The position numbers and the translations under genes were made by a program. Positions 8,932 to 18,050 of a stretch of 64,000 nt of DNA are shown here, in pieces. The notes under the pieces were generated by a model, which did not search any database, had not been told where the DNA came from, and was given only the letters and a program-made list of their open reading frames with translations. The stretch lies in the NCBI RefSeq assembly GCF_014202225.1, contig NZ_JACHGE010000001.1:105320-169319 (forward strand), read 5' to 3'. The stretch comes from Algibacter amylolyticus (GTDB taxonomy: Bacteria > Bacteroidota > Bacteroidia > Flavobacteriales > Flavobacteriaceae). The first letter of the stretch is position 1. Each line of letters begins with the position of its first letter.

Positions 8932-10611
8932 ATGGCTGAAACTCCTATATTACAAATTAAAAATCTTACTATTTCGTTTGGAAACAACGAAGTTATCCAT
9001 GGTATTTCTTATAATTTAAACAAGAATGAAATACTCGGAATAGTAGGCGAATCCGGATCGGGAAAATCGGTGTCATCCTTAGCTATATTAGGCATTCTTC
9101 CTAAAAAAATATCAAAAATAGATTTTGGCAGCATACTTTATAATAACAATGACTTAACAACACTTTCTCCAAAATTATTTCAAAACATAAGAGGTAATAA
9201 AATTGCCATGATTTTTCAGGAACCTATGAGTTCGTTAAATCCATCGATGACTTGCGGAAAACAAGTTGAAGAAATCCTATTACAGCACACCAACTTATCT
9301 AAAAAAGAAGCAAAAAACGAAACGCTTTTACTTTTTGAAAAAGTTAAACTCCCCAATGTAGCCATTACACATCAAAAATACCCGCATGAAATATCTGGCG
9401 GACAAAAACAACGTGTTATGATTGCTATGGCCATTGCCTGCAAACCCGATATTTTAATTGCCGACGAGCCTACAACAGCATTGGATGTAACGGTGCAAAG
9501 AGACATTATTAGCCTTTTAAAAGAGTTACAAGCAGAAACAAAAATGAGCATTATTTTTATAACGCACGATTTGGCTTTAATATCTGAAATTGCACACCAT
9601 GTATTGGTTATGTATAAAGGCAATATTGTTGAACAAGGCCATGTATCTGATATTTTTAATAACCCACAGCACAACTACACCAAAGCTTTAATAAACTCTA
9701 GACCATCTTTAGATTCACGACTTAAAACACTACCAACTATTCAAGATTTTTTAGAAGACACCATTTCAACAGAAATTGTAACTACGGCACAACGTAAAAA
9801 AAATCATGAAAAACTATATGCAAAACCACCACTTTTAGAGGTTATTAATGTTGAAAAAGAATATATTTCTAAATCGGGTTGGTTTTCTAAACCTCAGCAT
9901 TTTAAAGCCGTAAACAATGTAAGTTTTAAACTTTACAAAGGCGAAACACTTGGCTTGGTGGGCGAATCGGGTTGCGGAAAATCAACCTTAGGTAACGCCA
10001 TACTACAACTAGATAAAGCTACTGCCGGTGCCATATTATATAATGGTGTGGATATAACTAAGTTGTCAAAATCTAAAATTAGAACGCTTAGAAAAGACAT
10101 TCAAATTATATTTCAAGACCCATATTCCTCTTTAAATCCTAGAATTCCTGTTGGCGAAGCTATTTTAGAACCCATGATAGTTCATAAACTATATAATTCT
10201 GATAACGAACGAAAACAAAAAGTAATTGAAATTTTAAACCGTGTAGGTTTATCTGAAGATTATTATAACCGCTATCCTCACGAATTTTCTGGTGGACAAA
10301 GGCAACGTATTGGTATTGCTAGAACTATTGCTTTACAACCCAAATTAATTGTTTGCGACGAGTCGGTTTCTGCTTTGGATATATCGGTTCAAGCACAGGT
10401 TTTAAATCTTTTAAATGAACTAAAAGAAGATTTTGGGTTTACCTATATATTTATTTCTCACGATTTAGCCGTTGTTAAATATATGTCTGACCAATTACTG
10501 GTAATGAACAAGGGTAAAATTGAAGAATTGGATGACGCCGATACTATTTATAGCGATCCGAAAAAAGAGTACACAAAAAAATTAATTCATGCTATTCCAA
10601 AAGGATTATAG
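8932..10611 (+). CDS. Peptide-type ABC transporter ATP-binding protein with two fused ATPase domains (DppD-DppF/YejF-like)
   Basis: The 559-residue protein contains two complete ABC ATPase domains. The first has Walker A GESGSGKS near residue 40, signature SGGQKQR and Walker B ILIADEPTTALD. The second, after about residue 300, has GESGCGKS, SGGQRQR and a Walker B ending VCDESVSALD. Each half has the oligopeptide-transporter C-terminal tail. In the family the ATPase energises dipeptide/oligopeptide uptake through separate permeases and a binding protein. None of these partners is adjacent here, so the permease is encoded elsewhere. The Walker B of domain 2 has DES instead of DEP, which preserves the catalytic glutamate. 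Confidence 0.92.
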   Translation: MAETPILQIKNLTISFGNNEVIHGISYNLNKNEILGIVGESGSGKSVSSLAILGILPKKISKIDFGSILYNNNDLTTLSPKLFQNIRGNKIAMIFQEPMSSLNPSMTCGKQVEEILLQHTNLSKKEAKNETLLLFEKVKLPNVAITHQKYPHEISGGQKQRVMIAMAIACKPDILIADEPTTALDVTVQRDIISLLKELQAETKMSIIFITHDLALISEIAHHVLVMYKGNIVEQGHVSDIFNNPQHNYTKALINSRPSLDSRLKTLPTIQDFLEDTISTEIVTTAQRKKNHEKLYAKPPLLEVINVEKEYISKSGWFSKPQHFKAVNNVSFKLYKGETLGLVGESGCGKSTLGNAILQLDKATAGAILYNGVDITKLSKSKIRTLRKDIQIIFQDPYSSLNPRIPVGEAILEPMIVHKLYNSDNERKQKVIEILNRVGLSEDYYNRYPHEFSGGQRQRIGIARTIALQPKLIVCDESVSALDISVQAQVLNLLNELKEDFGFTYIFISHDLAVVKYMSDQLLVMNKGKIEELDDADTIYSDPKKEYTKKLIHAIPKGL

Positions 10612-10734
10612 CATGAATATCTTTTTTGTTAAATAAACCAAACTCTTAAAAAACTGAACATTATGTTTCAGAGTTTCCTTGAATTTGCTTTCATCATTAG
10701 TAGGTAATTCAGGTAGATTTGTTGCAAAATTCAT
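10606..10734 (-). CDS. Small hypothetical protein, 42 residues
   Basis: A 42-codon frame starts with ATG at 10732-10734 and ends inside the last codons of the convergent ABC gene. The product begins MNFATNLPELPTNDESKF and continues as an amphipathic, Lys/Phe-rich helix ending KKIFML. It is not recognised. Support for it being real is a perfect TAnnTTTG promoter element about 64 bases upstream on the same strand and plausible amino-acid composition. It could also be chance, since no ribosome binding site is evident. Confidence 0.35.
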   Translation of the reverse strand: MNFATNLPELPTNDESKFKETLKHNVQFFKSLVYLTKKIFML

Positions 10735-10797
10735 AAGCGGTTAGTTTAAGGTAGATTTGGGGAAATCTTTATATTAAATTGGTTTCATTGGGCTCTA

Positions 10798-10805
10798 CAA
10801 ATATA
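10798..10805 (-). promoter_or_regulatory. Putative -7 promoter element for the 42-residue ORF
   Basis: Read on the minus strand the octamer is TATATTTG, matching TAnnTTTG. It would start transcription about 55-60 bases before the small ORF. No clear -33 TTG is present. Confidence 0.35.
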
Positions 10806-10902
10806 GCACAGATTTTAAATATATCGTTAAAAAACATAATTAATCGATGAAATACACTTAATTTTAACATTTAAGCAATTTCACCCGCAATAAAGACTTT
10901 GC

Positions 10903-11556
10903 CTAAATATCCATTTCTGGAACCTCACCTTCAATAATCAAGGTGCCTTCGGTAGCATTTTTAATAGTTTCAACGCTTACTCCCGGCGCACGTTCTAACA
11001 GCTTAAAACCTTGGTCTGTTACTTCTAAAACTGCAAGGTTAGTTACAATACGTTTTACACAACCAACACCGGTTAATGGCAAACTACATGCTTTAAGCAG
11101 TTTAGATTCACCACGCTTATTGGTATGCATCATAGCCACAATTATATTTTCTGCACTGGCCACTAAATCCATGGCACCTCCCATACCTTTAACCATACGA
11201 CCAGGAATTTTCCAATTGGCTATATCGCCATTTTCAGCCACTTCCATAGCGCCCAAAATGGTTAAATCTACATGCTTACCTCGTATCATTGAAAAACTAA
11301 GTGCCGAATCGAAAAAACTAGCACCAGGAAGCGTTGTTATGGTTTGTTTTCCGGCGTTAATAATATCGGCATCTTCTTCGCCTTCAAAAGGAAACGGCCC
11401 CATACCTAAAACCCCATTTTCACTTTGAAATTCAACTTCTATATCGTCTCTAACATAATTAGCAACAAGTGTTGGAATGCCAATACCAAGATTAACGTAA
11501 AAGCCATCTTGTACTTCTTTTGCTATGCGTTTTGCTATTCCGTTTTTATCTAACAT
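10903..11556 (-). CDS. scoB: 3-oxoacid CoA-transferase subunit B
   Basis: The 217-residue subunit carries the catalytic glutamate in the motif SENGVLG (Glu46), which forms the CoA thioester intermediate, and the glycine-rich GIGIPT segment. With subunit A it transfers CoA from succinyl-CoA to acetoacetate or a similar 3-oxoacid, feeding ketone bodies or leucine-derived carbon into acetyl-CoA. Length and motif order are normal for the B subunit. It follows subunit A on the same strand, with a 66-base gap that contains a hairpin. The exact 3-oxoacid substrate (acetoacetate or 3-oxoadipate) is not decided by the sequence; no aromatic-degradation genes are nearby, which favours acetoacetate. Confidence 0.92.
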   Translation of the reverse strand: MLDKNGIAKRIAKEVQDGFYVNLGIGIPTLVANYVRDDIEVEFQSENGVLGMGPFPFEGEEDADIINAGKQTITTLPGASFFDSALSFSMIRGKHVDLTILGAMEVAENGDIANWKIPGRMVKGMGGAMDLVASAENIIVAMMHTNKRGESKLLKACSLPLTGVGCVKRIVTNLAVLEVTDQGFKLLERAPGVSVETIKNATEGTLIIEGEVPEMDI

Positions 11557-11582
11557 CTATTTAAGTTATAAGTTAATACATA

Positions 11583-11623
11583 TTTAAAGTTATAAGTTAC
11601 TCACTCTATGGTGAGCTTAACTT
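11583..11623. repeat. Hairpin and AAAGTTATRAGTT-type repeat between scoA and scoB
   Basis: The gap between the two CoA-transferase genes holds two near-copies of the word TTTAAGTTATAAGTTA, and an imperfect stem pairing AAGTTACTCAC (11594-11604) with GTGAGCTTAACTT (11611-11623), with a two-base bulge. The same word, with one change, forms the long stem between atpA and atpG in this window. Confidence 0.5.
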
Positions 11624-12327
11624 TAAGTACTTTTTGGTCTTACAGTACGTTGTTCAATTCGTTTTTCGAAAACTTCACCTTTAAAAATGCGCTGCACAAA
11701 TATCCCTGGAATATGAATTTGATTAGGGTCCAATTCGCCTAAAGGCACCATTTCTTCAACCTCAGCAACCGTAATTTTTGCTGCACCACACATGTTAGGA
11801 TTAAAATTTCTAGCAGTTCCTTTAAAAATTAAGTTACCAGCAGCATCGCCTTTCCAGGCTTTTACAAAAGCAAAATCGGCTTTAAAAGCATGCTCTAAAA
11901 CGTACATTTTACCATCAAATTCTCGTGTTTCTTTACCTTCGGCAACTTCCGTACCATATCCTGCAGGTGTATAAATAGCAGGAAATCCGGCCTGTGCCGC
12001 TCTACAACGCTCGGCTAAAGTACCTTGCGGAATCAATTCAACATCCAACTCACCAGACAACATTTGACGCTCAAACTCGTCATTTTCACCAACGTAAGAT
12101 GACACCATTTTTTTTATTTGTCTTTTTTGAAGCAACAGCCCTAATCCAAAATTATCGACTCCAGCGTTATTTGAAATACAGGTTAATCCTTTTACACCAA
12201 GTTTAACTAATTGCGCAATGGCATTTTCTGGAATTCCACTTAGCCCGAAACCGCCAAACATAAATGTCATATTATCAGATACGCCTTTTAAGGCATCTTG
12301 TACATTTGCTACTTTTTTGTTAATCAT
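11623..12327 (-). CDS. scoA: 3-oxoacid CoA-transferase subunit A
   Basis: I placed the start at the ATG at 12325-12327, because the family N-terminus [16 protein letters not shown] begins here; the longer open frame adds 21 unrelated residues. The 234-residue product shows the subunit A features [20 protein letters not shown] and the downstream [11 protein letters not shown] segment. It supplies part of the CoA-binding site of the A2B2 enzyme, whose catalytic glutamate is in subunit B. A hairpin terminator at 12396-12421 separates it from the upstream pbp1A gene, so the pair is its own transcription unit. Confidence 0.92.
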   Translation of the reverse strand: MINKKVANVQDALKGVSDNMTFMFGGFGLSGIPENAIAQLVKLGVKGLTCISNNAGVDNFGLGLLLQKRQIKKMVSSYVGENDEFERQMLSGELDVELIPQGTLAERCRAAQAGFPAIYTPAGYGTEVAEGKETREFDGKMYVLEHAFKADFAFVKAWKGDAAGNLIFKGTARNFNPNMCGAAKITVAEVEEMVPLGELDPNQIHIPGIFVQRIFKGEVFEKRIEQRTVRPKST

Positions 12328-12395
12328 TATATTCAGTTTTTGCAATATAAATTTACGAATAATTGAATGATAAGTGGAAATTATTAACAAATAAA

Positions 12396-12421
12396 AAAAC
12401 CATCCTTTTCAGAATGGTTTT
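12396..12421. terminator. Bidirectional hairpin terminator behind the PBP1A gene
   Basis: AAAACCAT (12396-12403) pairs with ATGGTTTT (12414-12421) around a ten-base loop, flanked by A and T runs on both sides. It lies 29 bases past the end of the minus-strand PBP1A gene. Confidence 0.7.
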
Positions 12422-12449
12422 TACTTTATAGTTTTATAAGGTTTAAATA

Positions 12450-14798
12450 TTATCCAAAATCTAAATCTTCTGGTGTATTTTCATCTTGATCTTCATCAGC
12501 ATCAGAGGTACTTTCATGCTTAGAACAATCTACATTAATTGATAAGTTTTCAGGTTTTTTAAAATCTTCTTTAGAAATATCTAATTCTTCATCGGCATAA
12601 CAATTTTTCATATAAACACCCCAAATTGGTAATGCCATTGCTGCACCTTGCCCGTAAGTTATCGATTTAAAATGCGCTGCTCTATCTTCGGCACCAACCC
12701 AAACTCCTGTAACTAAATTAGGCACCATACCCATAAACCAACCATCACTTTGGTTTTGTGTAGTTCCTGTTTTTCCTGCGATAGGGTTTGTTAGCTCATA
12801 AGGATACCCAGTAATAACCTCCTTGTAATCTGGCTTATATTTAGCCCAACTATGTCTTAATCTGGCACCCGAACCAATTTGTGTTACGCCTTCCATAAGC
12901 TTAACAGCCACATACGTTGTTTCTTCACTTAACACATCGCGCGTTTCTGGTTTAAATTGATACAAAATAGTACCATTTTTATCTTCAATACTAGTAACCA
13001 TAACAGGCTTGGTATAAACCCCTTGATTTGCAAACGTTGAATACGCGCCTACCATCTCGTAAACACTAATATCTGGTGTTCCTAAGGCTATAGATGGCAC
13101 AGGAAGCATTTCGGACTCAATACCTAGTTTTTTGGCTAAATCGACAACCGTTTGCGGCCCTACTTTATCTATTAACTGTGCTGTTACTGTATTTACAGAG
13201 TTTGCTAAGGCATTTTTTAAAGTTCTTGTTCCGCCATAATCACTGTCGCCATTAGAGTTTTTTGGACACCACTCTTCTGGGTTTCCAAATTTATTAGCTT
13301 CAATACAGAACGGAACATCTGGAAATTCATCACAGGGCGAATAATGCAATTGATCGATTGCTGCTGTGTAAACAAAAGGCTTAAACGTAGAACCAACTTG
13401 ACGCTTTCCTTGTTTTACCATATCGTATTGAAAATGCCTGTAGTTAATACCACCAACCCATGCTTTTACATGTCCGGTTTGCGGATTCATAGACATCATA
13501 CCTGTTCTTAAAAAGGATTTGTAATAACGCATAGAATCAATAGGCTTCATGAGCGTATCAACTTCTGATGCTTTACCTTCTTTCCATTCAAAAACAGTCA
13601 TTTTTACAGGCTTATCAAAAGACTTAATAATCTCGTCGTTAGATTTCTTTAAATCATATTTCATATGCCTCCAACGCTCAGATTGTTTCATCCCTCGTTT
13701 TAATAAGGCATCTATTTCCTCTTTTTCTAAATCTAAAAAAGGCGCTGTTGGGTTTCTTTTTGGCGTATTTTGGTTAAAAAATTCTGCTTGCAACCTTGGC
13801 ATGTGTTGTTGTACTGCATTTTCAGCATGGGTTTGCATACGAGAATCGATGGTTGTATAGATTTTTAATCCATCGTTATACAAATTCCATTTTGTTCCAT
13901 CTGGCTTTGGATTGTTCTTAATCCAATCCTTCATAAAACCATCTAAATAGCCTCTAAAATAAGTAGCAATACCTTCACGATGCGATTCTGGCGAATAGTT
14001 TAAATCTAGTTCGGTTTTTTGAAGCGAATCTTTTACTGCCTCTGTAATATAATTGTATTTATACATTTGAGCCAATACCACATTACGTCTGTTTTTAACG
14101 CCTACAGGATTACGCTCTGGCCTTGGATTATATAACGATGAATTTTTAAACATCCCTACCAACATAGCAGATTCTTTAATGCTTAAATCTTTAGGCTCTT
14201 TACCAAAATAAATACGTGCCGCACTACGAATACCATCAGCGTTATTTCCAAAATCGTAGATATTAAAATATTGGGCAATAATTTCTTCTTTAGTGTATTG
14301 ACGCTCTAAACGTGTAGCAATAATCCACTCCTTAATTTTTTGAGAAATTCTACCAAAAGTACTTCTAGAAGCTACTCCTGTAAATAATTGTTTTGCTAAT
14401 TGCTGAGACACTGTACTTGCTCCACCGCCACCACCTAAGGTAGCAATAGCTCGTAACGTACCTCGAGCATCAATACCAGAATGTTCATGAAAACGAACAT
14501 CTTCGGTTGCTATAAGCGCATCGACTAAATGTTGAGGAAATTCTGAATAGTTAACCGGCGTTCTATTATCGTTTAAATAGAATTTACCTAGTGTTTGTCC
14601 ATCGGACGAAATAATTTCGGTAGCTAAATGTGTTTTAGGATTTTCTAAAACCGTGTGATCTGGTAAATCCCCGAAAATAGAGGTTAGAAAAAAAATCAAG
14701 AAAAGTGAAATAATACCTCCTAAAAATACGATCCAAAACCAACGGACATATTTTGAAAAATCTTGAACTGCTTTAGTTTCTTTTTTTGCTTTTGCCAT
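12450..14798 (-). CDS. mrcA: Bifunctional penicillin-binding protein 1A (transglycosylase/transpeptidase)
   Basis: The 782-residue class A PBP has a single N-terminal membrane helix (about 22-42). The GT51 glycosyltransferase domain follows, with catalytic Glu99 in ATEDVRFHEHSGID and the GASTVSQQLAKQL segment. The transpeptidase domain has the SxxK nucleophile at Ser470-Lys473 (GSTFK), an SVN motif in NSVNTVT and KTG in AGKTGTTQNQSDGW. It polymerises lipid II into glycan strands and cross-links them in the periplasm. The last 40 residues are acidic and low in complexity. Next upstream on the same strand are gldH and ricT, so it may be the last gene of a ricT-gldH-pbp1A operon, an arrangement I recall from other flavobacteria. 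Confidence 0.95.
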   Translation of the reverse strand: MAKAKKETKAVQDFSKYVRWFWIVFLGGIISLFLIFFLTSIFGDLPDHTVLENPKTHLATEIISSDGQTLGKFYLNDNRTPVNYSEFPQHLVDALIATEDVRFHEHSGIDARGTLRAIATLGGGGGASTVSQQLAKQLFTGVASRSTFGRISQKIKEWIIATRLERQYTKEEIIAQYFNIYDFGNNADGIRSAARIYFGKEPKDLSIKESAMLVGMFKNSSLYNPRPERNPVGVKNRRNVVLAQMYKYNYITEAVKDSLQKTELDLNYSPESHREGIATYFRGYLDGFMKDWIKNNPKPDGTKWNLYNDGLKIYTTIDSRMQTHAENAVQQHMPRLQAEFFNQNTPKRNPTAPFLDLEKEEIDALLKRGMKQSERWRHMKYDLKKSNDEIIKSFDKPVKMTVFEWKEGKASEVDTLMKPIDSMRYYKSFLRTGMMSMNPQTGHVKAWVGGINYRHFQYDMVKQGKRQVGSTFKPFVYTAAIDQLHYSPCDEFPDVPFCIEANKFGNPEEWCPKNSNGDSDYGGTRTLKNALANSVNTVTAQLIDKVGPQTVVDLAKKLGIESEMLPVPSIALGTPDISVYEMVGAYSTFANQGVYTKPVMVTSIEDKNGTILYQFKPETRDVLSEETTYVAVKLMEGVTQIGSGARLRHSWAKYKPDYKEVITGYPYELTNPIAGKTGTTQNQSDGWFMGMVPNLVTGVWVGAEDRAAHFKSITYGQGAAMALPIWGVYMKNCYADEELDISKEDFKKPENLSINVDCSKHESTSDADEDQDENTPEDLDFG

Positions 14799-14844
14799 TT
14801 ACTATGTATTAAAAAACACTTAGCCTAAACCAAGTGAGACAATT

Positions 14845-15339
14845 TTATTTTGCATTATTATGTTCTACCCTAAACCCTATATCTGTAATACCATCCAGCT
14901 CCACAACACCATTTACCTTTCCGTTTTCGCGCATAGCATGCTGAATGTTTACCGTGTAAGTGCCCGATTCCTGAAAAACCACGCCTTCTTTATACCACAA
15001 TTTATTTTCTTTAATATCGGTATAACCTTCGCCTAAAAGTTTACCACTTGGTTCGGCCATCCTATATTCTAAAGTATCTTTTAATGTTTTACCATGCGGA
15101 AAAACCATTTCGACAATTAAAAATATATTATTGAACTTGTAGGCATTTGTATTTCTTAAATTAACAAATAAATTATGCTTATTTATAGAATCTGGTGGTG
15201 TTACCTTAAAACTAATAATGGAATCTTTATGCCATGCATTTGGAACCGATTTGTATTTATCATACACCCCATTGGAATCACAAGACACTATTACAGTAGT
15301 AAATATTAATAAAAATAATACAACTCTATTTTGCAGCAT
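14845..15339 (-). CDS. gldH: Gliding motility lipoprotein GldH
   Basis: The chosen ATG at 15337-15339 gives a 164-residue protein with a lipoprotein signal: a hydrophobic stretch followed by the lipobox VIVSC with Cys20. A longer open frame upstream is only the shadow of the ricT tail. The body (YKSVPNAWHKDSIISF, then the MRENGKVNGVVELDGITDIGFRVE end) matches the GldH family, an outer-membrane lipoprotein required for gliding in Flavobacterium johnsoniae and linked to the type IX secretion/gliding machinery. The start codon lies 14 bases inside the end of ricT, which indicates translational coupling. Its biochemical function is not known. Confidence 0.88.
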   Translation of the reverse strand: MLQNRVVLFLLIFTTVIVSCDSNGVYDKYKSVPNAWHKDSIISFKVTPPDSINKHNLFVNLRNTNAYKFNNIFLIVEMVFPHGKTLKDTLEYRMAEPSGKLLGEGYTDIKENKLWYKEGVVFQESGTYTVNIQHAMRENGKVNGVVELDGITDIGFRVEHNNAK

Positions 15340-16642
15340 TATTATTGTTTTGAGGTTTTTTCCTGTTATTTTTTCTACGTTTGTTTTGACCTTGACCACC
15401 TTGACTTTGATTATTTGGGTTTGGCTTTTGGCTATTTTGGTTTTTATTTGGTGCTGTATTTTTATTGTTAGAAGCACCTTTGGCATTAGAAGGCTTTTTA
15501 TTACCTTGATTACCTTTCCTTCTATTATTTTTACGTTTATTATTGCCTTTTGGACTATCAAAACGGGTTAAACTATCTTGACCAACAACGTTTTCAAAAA
15601 CTTCTTTAGTATCTTCTTCTAAAATTTCTAAAGCATACTCTTCAAGACTAGCTACTTTTTTCTTTTGCTTATTTAGCTCAATAATTTCGTTTGCTTGATC
15701 TGTAGTGATTTTATGCCAATTCATCCACTCACCTTCATAGGCATACCATAAATGGCCTTTAAAAATGTCTGTTTTTTGGCAAACCGCAGTTCCCTTTTGG
15801 GTATACAACTTAGTATCGTTTTTAGGAAAGCTTTTTAAGGCATCTAAATACGTATCTAGCTCATAATTTAAACAGCATTTTAATTTACCACACTGTCCTG
15901 CTAACTTTTGAGGGTTTAATGATAATTGCTGATAACGAGCCGCCGATGTACTTACCGAACGAAAATCTGTTAACCATGTAGAACAACATAACTCGCGTCC
16001 ACAAGACCCAATACCACCAAGTCTTGCAGCTTCTTGACGAAACCCAACTTGCTTCATTTCAATACGGGTTCTAAACTCGCGTGCAAAAACTTTAATTAAC
16101 TCTCTAAAATCAACACGCTCTTCTGCGGTGTAATAAAACGTCGCTTTACTAGCATCGCCTTGAAATTCGATATCTGAAATTTTCATTTGAAGTTTCAAAT
16201 CGATTGCAAATTGACGTGCTCTAACCTTCATAGGTTCTTCCTTGTCTCTTGCGGCCGACCAAATATCTATATCTTTCTGACTTGCTTTGCGGTAAATTTT
16301 TAGAACTTCTTCTGGATTTTCAGAAATGTTTTTACGTTTCATTTGAACGCGTACCAATTCCCCCGTAAGGGTAACCATACCAATATCATGACCAGATTTG
16401 GCTTGTGTAGCTACAATCTCGCCAATACTTAACGTTAAATTTTCTGTGTTTTTGTAGTACTCTTTTCTGCCGTTTTTGTAACGTACCTCAACCCAATCAA
16501 ATGGTTTTTCTCCGTTAGGTAAAGACATGTTTGCTAACCAATCAAAAACGGTTAACTTATTACAACTGTCTGTACCACAAGTACCATTATTTTTGCAGCC
16601 TTTTGGAGAGCCGTCTTTAGTTGAGCAACTTGCGCAAGCCAT
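15326..16642 (-). CDS. ricT: PSP1-domain protein RicT with a long Asn/Lys/Gln-rich C-terminal tail
   Basis: The 438-residue protein opens with a cysteine-rich stretch (MACASCSTKDGSPKGC). The conserved PSP1 core contains GGIGSCGRELCCSTWL and GQCGKLKCCLNYELDTY, the paired cysteine clusters that hold iron-sulfur in the RicAFT (YaaT) complex. In Bacillus that complex promotes RNase Y-dependent RNA maturation; in Bacteroidota the partner is unknown. The final 80 residues or so are a repetitive Asn/Lys/Gln/Gly tail, absent from the Bacillus protein and basic enough to suggest RNA contact. The gene end overlaps gldH by 14 bases. Confidence 0.88.
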   Translation of the reverse strand: MACASCSTKDGSPKGCKNNGTCGTDSCNKLTVFDWLANMSLPNGEKPFDWVEVRYKNGRKEYYKNTENLTLSIGEIVATQAKSGHDIGMVTLTGELVRVQMKRKNISENPEEVLKIYRKASQKDIDIWSAARDKEEPMKVRARQFAIDLKLQMKISDIEFQGDASKATFYYTAEERVDFRELIKVFAREFRTRIEMKQVGFRQEAARLGGIGSCGRELCCSTWLTDFRSVSTSAARYQQLSLNPQKLAGQCGKLKCCLNYELDTYLDALKSFPKNDTKLYTQKGTAVCQKTDIFKGHLWYAYEGEWMNWHKITTDQANEIIELNKQKKKVASLEEYALEILEEDTKEVFENVVGQDSLTRFDSPKGNNKRKNNRRKGNQGNKKPSNAKGASNNKNTAPNKNQNSQKPNPNNQSQGGQGQNKRRKNNRKKPQNNNNAAK

Positions 16643-16859
16643 ATTTTATATATATTGATTCCGTATAGAAAAGTATCTAGCGGAAGATGGTTCGTAACTA
16701 TTCTTTTTTTAATTTCATCTTACAGCATAGCAACCTGTAAATACCTGATAATGAAATTTTAAGAAGCCCACATATAACTGCTATAATAAAAAAGGCTTCA
16801 AGATGTAAATATAAGATTATTATAAGAGACTATAAAGCAAAGGGTTTTTTAATTTTTTT

Positions 16860-17864
16860 TCAATTAAAATTAACATCATAATTAAGTTTATTTGATGTTG
16901 TGCTAAGCTGTTTTTTAGATTTAAAAATGTTAGAAAACAGTAATTTACTCCATCCTATTTTCTTGCTATACTCATTAAAACTTTCTTCTTTCCAATTAAA
17001 ACTTTCTTTCCAAAAACTGGTCGGAGACACATAACAGAAGGTATAATCGAATATAAAACTAGCTTCGTTTTTCTGGGCCAATTTAGCAATAGATTTAGGC
17101 GCCAACAACGTAATTTTATTGGATTTACAATGCTCTGAAATTTCTTGTATTATTTCGGAATAATCATCCTTTAAACTCGAAATATCAAAATCGTTATACT
17201 CGGTATTTCCTATTTTTTGAATGGGACGCACTTGAAGGATATCGAAACTACCGCCATCAAAATATTGAAAAAAGTCTTTTAGTTCATGAAAATTATCCTT
17301 GTTAAACGTATAATTTATACGCACCTTAAAATCGTATTTTTCTTTAAGTTTTTTAAAGGCATTAAAAGCAGCATGAAATTTTTCGTAATCTGCTTTTTTC
17401 ATAAAGTTCTCGTAAGATTCCTTTTTAACCCCATGAAGCGAAATGGTAAACTCGTTTAAACCCGCTATTAAAAGCTCCTCTATTTTTTCTTCGGTAAGTA
17501 AATTAGCGTTTGTAGTAAGCGATATATAAGGCACTTTATAAGCTTTACCTAAGGCTATTAATTCGGGTAATTTTTTATATAAAGTGGGCTCTGTGCCACA
17601 ACCAACCTGTAATTTTAATGCTCTATTAAAAACAGTTTCGGCCACACGCTTAATTTCTTCTTCTTTAAACTGGCCTTTTAACTTTTTAACATATTCTTCA
17701 TCTGTAAAATAACACATTTTACAACGTAAATTACACGCCAAAACAGGATCTAAATTTACCGCTAAATACCTTTTATTCAACTTATGTAAAATATACAACC
17801 CTAGAAATTTCACCCTATGGTTTTTTATTTTCTTATTAAGTTTTAAAAGCTTGTATATATCCAT
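16860..17864 (-). CDS. Radical SAM protein
   Basis: The 334-residue protein has the iron-sulfur motif CNLRCKMC with Cys44, Cys48 and Cys51, followed by conserved radical SAM beta/alpha barrel elements (GCGTEP near 92, ISLTTNANLL, FTISLHGV). It therefore binds a 4Fe-4S cluster and cleaves S-adenosylmethionine. No SPASM cysteine cluster is visible in the C-terminal part, although Cys residues occur near 245 and 277. Nothing around it (RicT upstream in coordinates, TrhO on the other side) reveals a substrate. A TACTTTTG promoter element lies just upstream of the start. The reaction remains unknown. Confidence 0.85.
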   Translation of the reverse strand: MDIYKLLKLNKKIKNHRVKFLGLYILHKLNKRYLAVNLDPVLACNLRCKMCYFTDEEYVKKLKGQFKEEEIKRVAETVFNRALKLQVGCGTEPTLYKKLPELIALGKAYKVPYISLTTNANLLTEEKIEELLIAGLNEFTISLHGVKKESYENFMKKADYEKFHAAFNAFKKLKEKYDFKVRINYTFNKDNFHELKDFFQYFDGGSFDILQVRPIQKIGNTEYNDFDISSLKDDYSEIIQEISEHCKSNKITLLAPKSIAKLAQKNEASFIFDYTFCYVSPTSFWKESFNWKEESFNEYSKKIGWSKLLFSNIFKSKKQLSTTSNKLNYDVNFN

Positions 17865-17883
17865 TAAATTATTTTCTGCGCTT

Positions 17884-17891
17884 CAAAAGTA
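17884..17891 (-). promoter_or_regulatory. Putative -7 element for the radical SAM gene
   Basis: On the minus strand the octamer is TACTTTTG, an exact TAnnTTTG match about 20 bases before the ATG. No TTG is found at the usual -33 spacing. Confidence 0.4.
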
Positions 17892-18018
17892 TACAATTAA
17901 TCGGTTTTACATAGTAACTGATTGTTCATTATATATAAAACATAACCCTTTACCGACTATTAAACTCTAAAAAACCAAAAAAATTATACAGCTTTATAAA
18001 ACCACAAAACACCCAACA

Positions 18019-18050
18019 AAAAAAAGGCTCCAAAATTTGGAGCCTTTTTT
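18019..18050. terminator. Strong bidirectional terminator behind trhO
   Basis: GGCTCCAAA and TTTGGAGCC (18026-18044) form a perfect nine-pair stem around one base, flanked by A7 and T6 runs. It begins immediately after the trhO stop codon on the minus strand and would stop transcription from either side. Confidence 0.9.

Noticed and set aside
10943-11428. Open frame of 161 codons opposite scoB
   Set aside because: It is a shadow of the well-conserved CoA-transferase subunit B.
14845-15561. A 238-residue version of GldH
   Set aside because: The extra 74 residues are Lys/Ile/Val-rich out-of-frame translation of the ricT tail; the lipoprotein signal fixes the start at 15339.
16643-16859. Possible small gene or RNA between ricT and the radical SAM gene
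   Set aside because: No frame above 20 codons with a start, no promoter-hairpin order, no repeat. Nothing supported.
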